Positions 1-5,526 of a stretch of 5,526 nucleotides of DNA are shown piece by piece. Origin of the DNA: JAADHG01 sp964418645. GTDB lineage: Bacteria > Bacteroidota > Bacteroidia > Flavobacteriales > Flavobacteriaceae. Each line of letters starts with the position of its first letter. Position 1 is the first letter of the stretch. Below the pieces are notes generated by a model. The model did no database searches. It was not told the origin of the DNA and saw nothing but the letters and a program-made list of their open reading frames with translations. The translations under genes were made by a program, and so were the position numbers. The stretch spans positions 1 through 5,526 of the forward strand of contig CAYQME010000103.1 of the NCBI GenBank assembly GCA_964418645.1, read 5' to 3'.

Positions 1-991
1 CAGCCGTATCTAAATACGTTGGTTGCTTGGCAGCAATTGCCTGTGATGCGTCTTTACCGTTGGTTCCTATATCTTCCCAATTAGAAACATTTGAACCGAT
101 TTTTGTAACTCCTCTTGTAGATTTTAACCACAATCTAAAATCTGCCGTGACACCTCCTGGTCCTGGAATATTAAAATCAAACATTTCGGCACTTACATCA
201 AAAGTAAATGTGGTATTATCTGTATTAGTAATACTTATAGTAGAGGTTAACGTTCCAGAACCCGCGACAGGCCCTGTAAAGGTTACCCTAAATATTGCAA
301 AAGATCCTGGGACGATACTTGTAGTAAATGGTAATGGACTAAAAGTTGGCGAAAACATAAATCCATCTAAAGCAAAATCGTTCAGTGAACTAGTTATTGC
401 AGAAATATCAAGAGGACAACTTCCAGTATTGGTAACAATATAATTTCGCGTTACTGAATTGCCTGCATCTATAATTCCAAAATACGTTCCATTGGTCGCT
501 GTTGTAATTGTGGCCCCATTTAATATATCGGCTTGTGGAGTTCCTCCTAAAACAGAAATTATCGGTGATGTATTTACCTCTAAAGTAAACGTAAAGTCTG
601 CTTGATTTTTAATTTTTATAGTAACAAGAGTGCTTGCAGTTGTACAACTTGCACTCATATTTTCTATTTCAAAATCAAGTTTTTTCTTCCCACCTTTACA
701 ACCTTCGGGTTTTATATTCTTTTTAGGATTATTTGGTGATATATCAAAATCGGCAGTATTAGATATGTTTATATCTTTAATTTTTAATTTTTTACAACTC
801 GAAAAATCAACGTTTGTAATTCTAAAATCTAAGCTTGTTCCTGCATTAATTGTTATTGTAGAACCCTGTGTAACTATTGCACCACCAACTATTTCTACTT
901 GTATAGTCTGTGCATTACCAATAAAAGGTATTAGAAATAATATAGTTATTAGACTAACTATTAGTAGGTTATGATTCTTGGGGAAATTCAT
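1..991 (-). CDS. Secreted surface protein with tandem ASH-like domains and a lectin-like segment (N-terminal part, runs off left edge)
   Basis: The frame is open from ATG at 991 down to position 1, giving 330 codons with no stop, so only the N-terminal part is present. Residues 1-27 form a signal peptide: a basic start (K5), a hydrophobic core (about 9-24) and a likely cleavage after GNA27 before QT. Residues 143-268 form an immunoglobulin-like ASH or choice-of-anchor D domain, with the typical 'DAGNSVTRNY..TNTGSCPLDI' pattern (C192). Residues 29-142 look like a degenerate copy: 'NAGTSLDFRITN...SSCKKLKI' aligns with the same stretch, with cysteines at 66, 98 and 116. From about 277, 'GPGGVTADFRLWLKS' followed by 'VSNWEDIGTNGKDASQA' resembles the start of the concanavalin-A/LamG-like segment (DUF8202 type) found in flavobacterial surface proteins. 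The protein is probably exported by Sec. A type IX secretion C-terminal signal or gliding-motility repeat could lie beyond the window, but this is not visible. The exact function is unknown; an adhesin or cell-surface role is inference. Confidence 0.85.
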   Translation of the reverse strand, partial: MNFPKNHNLLIVSLITILFLIPFIGNAQTIQVEIVGGAIVTQGSTITINAGTSLDFRITNVDFSSCKKLKIKDINISNTADFDISPNNPKKNIKPEGCKGGKKKLDFEIENMSASCTTASTLVTIKIKNQADFTFTLEVNTSPIISVLGGTPQADILNGATITTATNGTYFGIIDAGNSVTRNYIVTNTGSCPLDISAITSSLNDFALDGFMFSPTFSPLPFTTSIVPGSFAIFRVTFTGPVAGSGTLTSTISITNTDNTTFTFDVSAEMFDFNIPGPGGVTADFRLWLKSTRGVTKIGSNVSNWEDIGTNGKDASQAIAAKQPTYLDTA

Positions 992-1029
992 AAAAAGGTA
1001 TCCTTCAGTTGTTTAAATTAACTTACGCA

Positions 1030-1059
1030 ATCGACAAACGGTAAATATCATCGACAAAC
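1030..1059. repeat. 10-bp direct repeat with 20-bp period over the promoter
   Basis: The plus strand carries ATCGACAAAC at 1030-1039 and again at 1050-1059 (GTTTGTCGAT on the minus strand). The copies are identical and their starts are 20 bp apart, about two helical turns. The right copy overlaps the TAnnTTTG element of the minus-strand promoter and the left copy sits in the expected early leader. Two same-face copies at a promoter are what an operator for a dimeric or cooperative regulator can look like. Chance duplication is possible in AT-rich DNA, although the repeat is not itself low complexity. Confidence 0.45.
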
Positions 1060-1084
1060 ATACAGCTTTTTTTTAGATTAGCAA
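1055..1084 (-). promoter_or_regulatory. Bacteroidota-type promoter of the secreted protein gene
   Basis: Read on the minus strand, TTG at 1084-1082 is followed after exactly 19 bp by TATGTTTG at 1062-1055. This is a full match to the TAnnTTTG -7 element used by the Bacteroidota primary sigma factor, with its TTG -33 partner. It faces the ATG at 991. Transcription would start near 1048-1050, leaving a leader of roughly 55-60 nt. The leader holds AAGGA about 10 bases before the ATG; Shine-Dalgarno pairing is generally weak in this phylum, so little weight is placed on it. The call is by consensus match only. Confidence 0.6.
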
Positions 1085-1190
1085 AAAAAATAATGACCAT
1101 TAAGCCTTGTTCATTGTAAAAGTATGTTGCTATTATAAATTTATTTTTGTATCTTTAAAAAGCTTTTTTAGTTCAAAGGGATAATCATTA

Positions 1191-1227
1191 AAGGGTTGCT
1201 AAAAAAATTAGCAACCCTTACTTTTTT
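1191..1227 (+). terminator. Hairpin with T tract, oriented as a plus-strand terminator
   Basis: AAGGGTTGCTAA at 1191-1202 and TTAGCAACCCTT at 1208-1219 form a perfect 12-bp stem around a five-base A loop. AC and then six T (1222-1227) follow on the plus strand. This is the form of an intrinsic terminator for rightward transcription, yet no plus-strand gene lies to its left in the window. On the minus strand the hairpin lacks a following U run, so it is a poor second terminator there, although a stable stem could still protect or stop leftward read-through. It may end antisense transcription or a short non-coding transcript starting near the TATTTTTG box at 1142-1149. Confidence 0.5.
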
Positions 1228-1252
1228 GTCTAATTTTTGAAAAACAAGTATT

Positions 1253-1284
1253 AAAAAAGGCGTACACCTTTTAAGGTATACACC
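1253..1284 (-). terminator. Intrinsic terminator of the minus-strand operon
   Basis: In minus-strand RNA, GGTGTATACCTT (1284-1273), a two-base AA centre and AAGGTGTACGCC (1270-1259) pair along 12 positions. Two of the pairs are G-U, and the innermost pairs would open to make the loop. Six U (1258-1253) follow directly. The two mismatches on the plus strand become wobble pairs only in the minus-strand transcript, which fits selection for leftward termination. It lies about 120 bases after the stop codon of the monooxygenase, the last gene of the operon. Confidence 0.75.
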
Positions 1285-1407
1285 AAATCGCTATTAACCG
1301 TCATTACTGTTTATGAAAATTCAATAATTACGAGATACAATATTATAACTTTTAATGATGCTAGTCAGTAACGTTTGTTACATATGCTTAAGAATTTAAT
1401 AAGACTC

Positions 1408-2928
1408 CTATCTTGGTAATAAAGCCTTAATCCCATAACGAATTCTACCTCTTAATCCTGCTTTAACTATGTGATTGTATGTGCTAATTGGCAATTTTAA
1501 AATAATTTCTTTGGCAAGTTTTACTTTCTTTCCTGGACCTTTTAAACGAAATTGTGTGGCTTGAGTAGGGCCATACATTAAATGTAACCAGAGTTTTGGA
1601 TGTAGAAAAAAATATTTTATTATTGGAGGATAGCATCCCATAATTTTGGCTAAATCGTTCATATACTTATGATAATCTACCAAGCTACGAATACGTAATG
1701 CATTGTCTTCAAATTGCTGTTTATAAACTTCAATATCATTTTTTTCATCTTTAATCATCTCTTCAAAACTAGGTAATTTTAATTCTCCTGAAAAAATAAG
1801 AGCACAATATCGTGATTGCATTTCCATAATAGGAAACTGACTCCCAAAACCTGGACGTGCCCAACCAACCCAAGCAAGACGATTTCCAACATTTGGATTA
1901 AACATGTGCTTGTACATACTTCTTGGATCGCAAGCCTGAAGTTCCTTTGGCATAAAATCAACTTTGTTTATATAGCCTGTACTAAAAATCACAGTATCAA
2001 TATTCTCAATAGTAATTCCATCAGCTGTTTCAAGAATTTGTCCACCATCTTTTACATTTACAATATTACCAACTACTTTGCATCCATGATTGGCTATTGC
2101 TTTTGGTAAAGCAAGCGTTTTTGTGCCATAAATTCCCCAAATCCCGTTTTTTGAGCTTACTTTTTCGTTTAGGTCGGCAAGTGCATCAAAAACTGGGTCT
2201 TTTCGAGCACGTTCTAATTTTAACACAAATGGACTCAAACGTTTGCCGTATTCACGTGGCAAATCCCAGATACCACGATGCGTAGATACGTCTGCTGCAT
2301 GTTCACCGCGCTTCCTAGGCACAATCCAACCTGTAGTTTCTCTAAGACTTACCAAACATTCTTTGGCTACTTTAGAAATTTCAAAAGCAACATCAGAGGC
2401 AGACTCTCCTCCTCCAATAATAAGCACGCGCTTGCCTTCAAAACCATTGGCGTTTTTATAATTTCTAGAATGAGAGTACGGGATATTAGTGAGACTTTTG
2501 TGCCAATCTGGAAATTTTGGGATATTATTATTTCCTATTGCTAAAATTAATTTTTCACAATCATATGTATTCCCGTTTTCTAATAAAATATGCCAAGTGT
2601 TTTGTTTTGATTCTGAAATTTCTTTAACACAAGAATCAAATTTTATATGGTTGGTAACATCATAATGATTAGCGTAATCCTGCCAATATTTAACAGCATC
2701 ATCTTTTGTCCAAAAATCATTACTCTTTCCGTCACCTACCCAATAATCTGAAAACATGCTAAAAGTTACCGAAGATGTAAGTAATAGATTGTCATAAGTG
2801 TCTGCAAAAACGCCACCTAACTTATCTGACTGTTCTAAACACAAAACATCTTTAAACCCTTTTTCAAGAAGTTCTTTTGTGGCTACAATTCCACCTGGAC
2901 CAGCACCTATAACAATACAACTAATCAT
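1408..2928 (-). CDS. Flavin-containing monooxygenase (FAD/NADPH), FMO-like
   Basis: This 506-residue protein has the two-dinucleotide-domain layout of the flavin-containing monooxygenase family. The FAD-binding GAGPGG is at residues 8-13 with the acidic end of strand two (LEQSDKLGG) near 31-39. The NAD(P)H-binding GGGESA is at 172-177. A closing 'TVIFSTGY' at 312-319 matches the family's ATG motif. The FMO fingerprint FxGxxxHxxx(F/Y) is only half kept: H153xxxY157 is present but the FxG is replaced by residues around IPYS. The tail (about 390-506), with 'LMYGPTQATQFRLKGPGK' near 450-467, resembles the C-terminal part of bacterial members. Such enzymes transfer one oxygen from O2 to a nucleophilic N or S, or carry out related oxidations, in the cytoplasm. 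The true substrate is unknown. The start codon overlaps the stop of the preceding gene as ATGA, suggesting coupled translation. It is the last gene before a terminator, so its likely role is a tailoring oxidation in the pathway encoded by the operon (inference). Confidence 0.88.
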   Translation of the reverse strand: MISCIVIGAGPGGIVATKELLEKGFKDVLCLEQSDKLGGVFADTYDNLLLTSSVTFSMFSDYWVGDGKSNDFWTKDDAVKYWQDYANHYDVTNHIKFDSCVKEISESKQNTWHILLENGNTYDCEKLILAIGNNNIPKFPDWHKSLTNIPYSHSRNYKNANGFEGKRVLIIGGGESASDVAFEISKVAKECLVSLRETTGWIVPRKRGEHAADVSTHRGIWDLPREYGKRLSPFVLKLERARKDPVFDALADLNEKVSSKNGIWGIYGTKTLALPKAIANHGCKVVGNIVNVKDGGQILETADGITIENIDTVIFSTGYINKVDFMPKELQACDPRSMYKHMFNPNVGNRLAWVGWARPGFGSQFPIMEMQSRYCALIFSGELKLPSFEEMIKDEKNDIEVYKQQFEDNALRIRSLVDYHKYMNDLAKIMGCYPPIIKYFFLHPKLWLHLMYGPTQATQFRLKGPGKKVKLAKEIILKLPISTYNHIVKAGLRGRIRYGIKALLPR

Positions 2929-3455
2929 ATTTCTTTATCTAACTTGATTATTTCCAAATTTGTAGATTTAAACAATGAAAGTACATTTAAGCTTATATCC
3001 TCTAATTGTTTTGTTTTATCAATGAAAACATCTGTTAATTCTGGTGGAATGATTTCTATCAATTCTGAATATAATAATTTATCATTTGATAAACGATCGT
3101 TGTATATTGATATTTTAGAAATGATAGCAAAACCTGAATCTTGTTCTGTATTAAAATCATTCTTAAGCCATTGAGGCAATTTTACTTGAAGCGTCCCAAT
3201 GAGTTTTTTATCAAAATCAATATTGGAATCAAAAAGTGTTTTACCTAGTAAACCTCCTTTTAGAATTTTTTCATGTGCCTCTACAAGTAGATCATTTTCA
3301 ATATTAAAAAATTTAACAATCCCTAGAGTTCTAGATATTCCGTTTTCATCATTCAATTGAACAATTCTAACATCTTCATCTTGCCTAATGATTCTTAAAT
3401 CTATAGACCCAAATAGTTTTTCTAATGTACTCGTATGTAAATTTTCTATATTCAT
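2925..3455 (-). CDS. Small protein resembling chorismate lyase (UbiC / DUF98-type fold), tentative
   Basis: This 176-residue soluble protein has no signal peptide or membrane helix. It is not recognised with certainty, but its pattern follows chorismate pyruvate-lyases. 'RIVQL' at 30-34 corresponds to the REVxL strand with the substrate-binding arginine (R30). 'GGLLGKTLF' at 67-75 corresponds to the PLGxxLF segment. 'NDKLLYSELIEIIPPEL' at 124-140 corresponds to the C-terminal 'GKPLLxxExFLP' strand with the catalytic-site glutamate (E131). The length is close to that of UbiC (about 165). If active it would split chorismate into pyruvate and a hydroxybenzoate. A UTRA-like ligand-binding domain shares this fold, but no DNA-binding domain is attached. 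It starts 70 bases after the transporter gene, with an A-rich leader, and its stop overlaps the monooxygenase start by ATGA, so it belongs to the same operon. The gene call is secure; the function is inference from motif spacing. Confidence 0.8.
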   Translation of the reverse strand: MNIENLHTSTLEKLFGSIDLRIIRQDEDVRIVQLNDENGISRTLGIVKFFNIENDLLVEAHEKILKGGLLGKTLFDSNIDFDKKLIGTLQVKLPQWLKNDFNTEQDSGFAIISKISIYNDRLSNDKLLYSELIEIIPPELTDVFIDKTKQLEDISLNVLSLFKSTNLEIIKLDKEI

Positions 3456-3525
3456 TTTTCTTCAAACAAAAAACGAAAATACAAAACTTTAATGATTCTT
3501 ATTAATCTGAATTCCAAGTTAGCTC

Positions 3526-4695
3526 TCAACCCTTTTTTGTTTTACTTGACGGTAAATAAAAAGTAAATTGAAGCATACTCAAACTTAATAAAACACAAGC
3601 TAGAACAAAAAATAACTGTGAGTGAGACATAGCATCTAAAAACGGAAGAAGGATTATAGGCGATAAAAATTGTCCCATAAACCAAAATGTTGTTAATCTA
3701 CCTATCTCTCTTCCTCTTATTTCAGGTGGTGCTAATTGCATAACCCAAATGTTAGCATTAGGAATCATTAAACCCATTCCTAAACCTGCAAGAAGCATTG
3801 CTACCATAACCATAGTATAAGAGTTACCATAAGAAACACAGACAAAAGCAATTGCCATTAAAAAATATCCTATTCCGAATATTTGTTTAAACCCAAACTT
3901 GTTTTTTATTTTAGAATATGAAATTGCGCCAATAGCAGAGAAAAAAGTGCTAGATGCAATAGCAATTCCGATAAGCGCATTTTTTTCAATTCCAATAGAT
4001 TTTAAATGAAAAGGAATTTGAACTGGAATTATAAAAAATAAAATCCACATCAACATTACATTTATAAACACAAACCATATAATAGCTGGTGACTTTACTA
4101 ATTTATTGTCACTTTTAATTTCTGAAGGAATCGTTGGTTCTTTTAAGAACAAGTATGCAAATGGTAAAATTAGAATAGAAAAAAAGTAAAGTAAAAAAGG
4201 AACTCTCCAACTAATATCTGCCAATATTCCACCAAGTGTGATAAACACAATACCACCCAAAGACATTACTGCAATTTGCAAACCTGCAAATTTTTGTCTT
4301 GACTGTCCTTTATAATAATCGGCTATCAATGTTGTAACTATCGTCATTGAAATACCAACGCTTATTCCTAATAAAGCCCTTCCTGCAAGTATAAAATAAA
4401 GATTATCTAACCAATATCCCGAACTACCTCCAACAGCATAAAGTACTAATGAAATTCCTAATAATTTAAGTCTTCCAAATTTATCAATAATCATACCTGC
4501 TAGAATAGCACTTAATGCTATAAACAGTCCAGGGAAAGATAACACGAGTTTTACTAATTTTTTTCCATTAGGAATATCAGAAAAAGCATTAGTCATATCA
4601 GGAAGAGAAGCTGATATGGTAATCATAGACATAATAGTCAAACTACTTACCAATAACAACGCTAATTTAACTTGCCAACTTTCAGTATTCATCAT
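3526..4695 (-). CDS. MFS transporter, 12-helix drug/metabolite exporter type
   Basis: This 389-residue, strongly hydrophobic protein has the two-halves layout of the major facilitator superfamily, about 12 membrane segments. The loop 2-3 signature is clear: GMIIDKFGRLKLL at 67-79, with D71, G74 and R75. The fourth helix has the usual arginine in 'AGRALLG' (R106). 'GGIVFITLGGILAD..WRVPF' at 147-167 is the helix-5 motif C region typical of drug:H+ antiporters. A weaker second loop motif, 'SKIKNKFGFK', appears at 261-270 after helix 8. Length and motifs fit proton-driven export of small molecules through the inner membrane. The gene start overlaps the sulfotransferase stop as ATGA. A second ATG follows at once, so translation may begin at either methionine. 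Its place between sulfotransferase and the later enzymes suggests that it exports the pathway product or gives self-resistance (inference). An importer role cannot be excluded. Confidence 0.9.
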   Translation of the reverse strand: MMNTESWQVKLALLLVSSLTIMSMITISASLPDMTNAFSDIPNGKKLVKLVLSFPGLFIALSAILAGMIIDKFGRLKLLGISLVLYAVGGSSGYWLDNLYFILAGRALLGISVGISMTIVTTLIADYYKGQSRQKFAGLQIAVMSLGGIVFITLGGILADISWRVPFLLYFFSILILPFAYLFLKEPTIPSEIKSDNKLVKSPAIIWFVFINVMLMWILFFIIPVQIPFHLKSIGIEKNALIGIAIASSTFFSAIGAISYSKIKNKFGFKQIFGIGYFLMAIAFVCVSYGNSYTMVMVAMLLAGLGMGLMIPNANIWVMQLAPPEIRGREIGRLTTFWFMGQFLSPIILLPFLDAMSHSQLFFVLACVLLSLSMLQFTFYLPSSKTKKG

Positions 4696-5375
4696 TCGCC
4701 CATATTCCCTTTCATAAGTTGAGGAAGCATTTCTTTAAAATTCTCCTTTTTATTTAAATGAGGAAGTGGTTCAGCTGGTTCTTCAACTCCTAAAAATTTA
4801 CAAATTGGTCCCCAACCATCGCGTACATCATATACCAATAATTTATCTTCTGGCACAAAGGCTTTTACTTCAGCGATATGATCTTCCCACACTTTTTTGG
4901 CAAATTCTTTATCTAAAAATTTCCCTTTTAATTCATTAGCAAAAAAGGTTTTTTTGAAAAATTTAATACATTTTACAACATTCCGAGCACGAGAATTAAA
5001 TAATAATTTACCAATCATTTTAATCTTTTCAAGAGGTGTTTGTGGTCCTGCTCTAAAAACGGTTCTGTCGACGCTTTTATACCAACTTTCAAAATCTCTT
5101 ACTGTAAGGATAACCTTGGCATCAGGATATTTTTTCATGTGCTCTTTATACCAAGGATAGCCAGGGAAATCGACAGTTGCATCATAATTACTATACAATC
5201 CTTCCCAATCTGTATCTCCTGTTTCATCTAAAGTTTTCCAATAGTGAAGCATTGTTGGATTGACAAGAAGTTCTTTCATGTGGTACACTTTAGCATGCCC
5301 AAGTGTTTCTAAACATCTTTTAAGCGTTGTTGTGCCAGTTCTTGGAAAACCAGCTCCTATAATTTTAATTGACAT
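4692..5375 (-). CDS. PAPS-dependent sulfotransferase (Sulfotransfer_4-like family)
   Basis: This 227-residue cytoplasmic protein has the two PAPS-binding elements of sulfotransferases. The 5'-phosphosulfate loop is 'GFPRTGTTTLKRCLE' at 9-23 (R12, G14, T15, T16), right at the N terminus after a beta strand. The 3'-phosphate site is 'TVRDFESWYKSV' at 91-102, with R93 and S97. 'DGWGPICKFLGVEEP' at 186-200, followed by N208, is the C-terminal element shared with the Sulfotransfer_4-like family. The length matches that family (roughly 200-250). It would move a sulfuryl group from PAPS to a hydroxyl or amine of a small acceptor; the acceptor is unknown. It begins 29 bases after the stop of the upstream gene and its own stop overlaps the MFS start, so it appears to be cotranscribed with both. 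A sulfated phenol would fit the neighbouring chorismate-lyase-like gene (inference). Confidence 0.88.
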   Translation of the reverse strand: MSIKIIGAGFPRTGTTTLKRCLETLGHAKVYHMKELLVNPTMLHYWKTLDETGDTDWEGLYSNYDATVDFPGYPWYKEHMKKYPDAKVILTVRDFESWYKSVDRTVFRAGPQTPLEKIKMIGKLLFNSRARNVVKCIKFFKKTFFANELKGKFLDKEFAKKVWEDHIAEVKAFVPEDKLLVYDVRDGWGPICKFLGVEEPAEPLPHLNKKENFKEMLPQLMKGNMGE

Positions 5376-5404
5376 TATGTTTAAGTTTTTAGTTATTTAT
5401 TATA

Positions 5405-5526
5405 TTAATTAACGTTATCATTTTCCACAGGTGGTGGAGGTGGTGGTGGCATTTTAAATATAAAAGGTTCCGGTTGTGGGGAAATTGGTTTTAAATCTTT
5501 ACCACTAAATGCTGGAAAATCAGGTT
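5405..5526 (-). CDS. 3' end of an unidentified gene with a proline-rich C-terminal tail (runs off right edge)
   Basis: The minus strand is open from the right edge to TAA at 5405-5407, giving 39 visible residues. They start PDFPAFSGKDLKPISPQPEP, contain seven prolines in a row (visible residues 26-32, encoded by CCA and CCT codons) and end VENDNVN. The other two minus-strand frames have early stops. The segment looks like a flexible low-complexity tail and not a folded domain, and the family cannot be named from it. It is on the same strand as the sulfotransferase with only 29 bases between them, so it is probably the preceding gene of the same operon. Translation of seven successive prolines would normally depend on elongation factor P. 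Confidence 0.6.
   Translation of the reverse strand, partial: PDFPAFSGKDLKPISPQPEPFIFKMPPPPPPPVENDNVN

Larger units (their letters stand above)
992..1407. other. Intergenic region between the operon end and the secreted protein gene
   Basis: No credible coding sequence is seen on either strand. In order from left to right it holds the leader and promoter of the secreted protein gene (to 1084), a stretch with a weak plus-strand TATTTTTG box at 1142-1149, a plus-oriented hairpin with T tract (1191-1227), the minus-strand terminator of the operon (1253-1284), and about 120 bases of AT-rich DNA before the stop codon of the monooxygenase. A small palindrome AAAAAGCTTTTT occurs at 1157-1168. No tRNA or recognisable riboswitch was seen. 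Confidence 0.75.

Noticed and set aside
27..974. Two plus-strand open frames (27-443 and 630-974) opposite the secreted protein
   Set aside because: They lie antisense to a continuous 330-codon minus-strand frame with a signal peptide and recognisable domains; their own translations show no family pattern.
1368..1381. Small palindrome GTAAC-GTTT-GTTAC just after the monooxygenase gene
   Set aside because: It has only five base pairs and no T tract, and a much better terminator lies further downstream.
1816..2544. Several plus-strand open frames inside the monooxygenase gene
   Set aside because: They are short, overlap one another, and lie antisense to a gene with intact FAD and NADPH motifs.
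1408..2928. Baeyer-Villiger monooxygenase identity for the flavoenzyme
   Set aside because: The type I signature FxGxxxHxxxWP is absent; after H153 the sequence is SRNYK with tyrosine and no W-P.
3456..3525. Internal promoter in the 70-base gap before the chorismate-lyase-like gene
   Set aside because: The best box, TATTTTCG on the minus strand, deviates from TAnnTTTG and has no TTG at suitable spacing; A/T runs explain the resemblance.

Overview
The window looks like chromosomal DNA from a member of the Bacteroidota, most likely a flavobacterium. It is AT-rich. The gene at the left edge encodes a secreted protein with tandem ASH-like (choice-of-anchor D) domains followed by a 'GPGGV..(x)LWLK' lectin-like segment, a style common in Flavobacteriia. 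A promoter of the Bacteroidota type (TTG, 19 bp, TAnnTTTG) lies in front of it. No rRNA, tRNA, CRISPR array, insertion sequence or phage gene was seen.

Layout: all genes are on the minus strand. Positions 1-991 hold the first 330 codons of a large secreted or surface protein that runs off the left edge. Positions 992-1407 are intergenic. This stretch contains the promoter of the secreted protein, a 10-bp direct repeat with 20-bp period over that promoter, a lone plus-strand-oriented hairpin with a T tract, and the minus-strand terminator of the operon to its right. Positions 1408-5526 hold a tightly packed minus-strand operon. In transcription order it contains the 3' end of an unidentified gene with a proline-rich tail (5405-5526), a PAPS-type sulfotransferase (4692-5375), a 12-helix MFS transporter (3526-4695), a small protein resembling chorismate lyase (2925-3455), and a flavin-containing monooxygenase (1408-2928). 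Two of the junctions are 4-bp ATGA overlaps, which suggests translational coupling. A good intrinsic terminator follows the last gene.

How the genes may work together (inference): sulfotransferase, flavin monooxygenase, chorismate-lyase-like enzyme and exporter in one transcript is the content expected of a small secondary-metabolite cassette. A plausible scheme is supply of a hydroxybenzoate from chorismate, oxidation by the flavoenzyme, sulfation of a hydroxyl, and export by the MFS protein. The window does not show the upstream genes that would confirm a biosynthetic cluster, and the substrates cannot be read from sequence. The chorismate-lyase assignment rests on a motif-level resemblance and is the key point to test.
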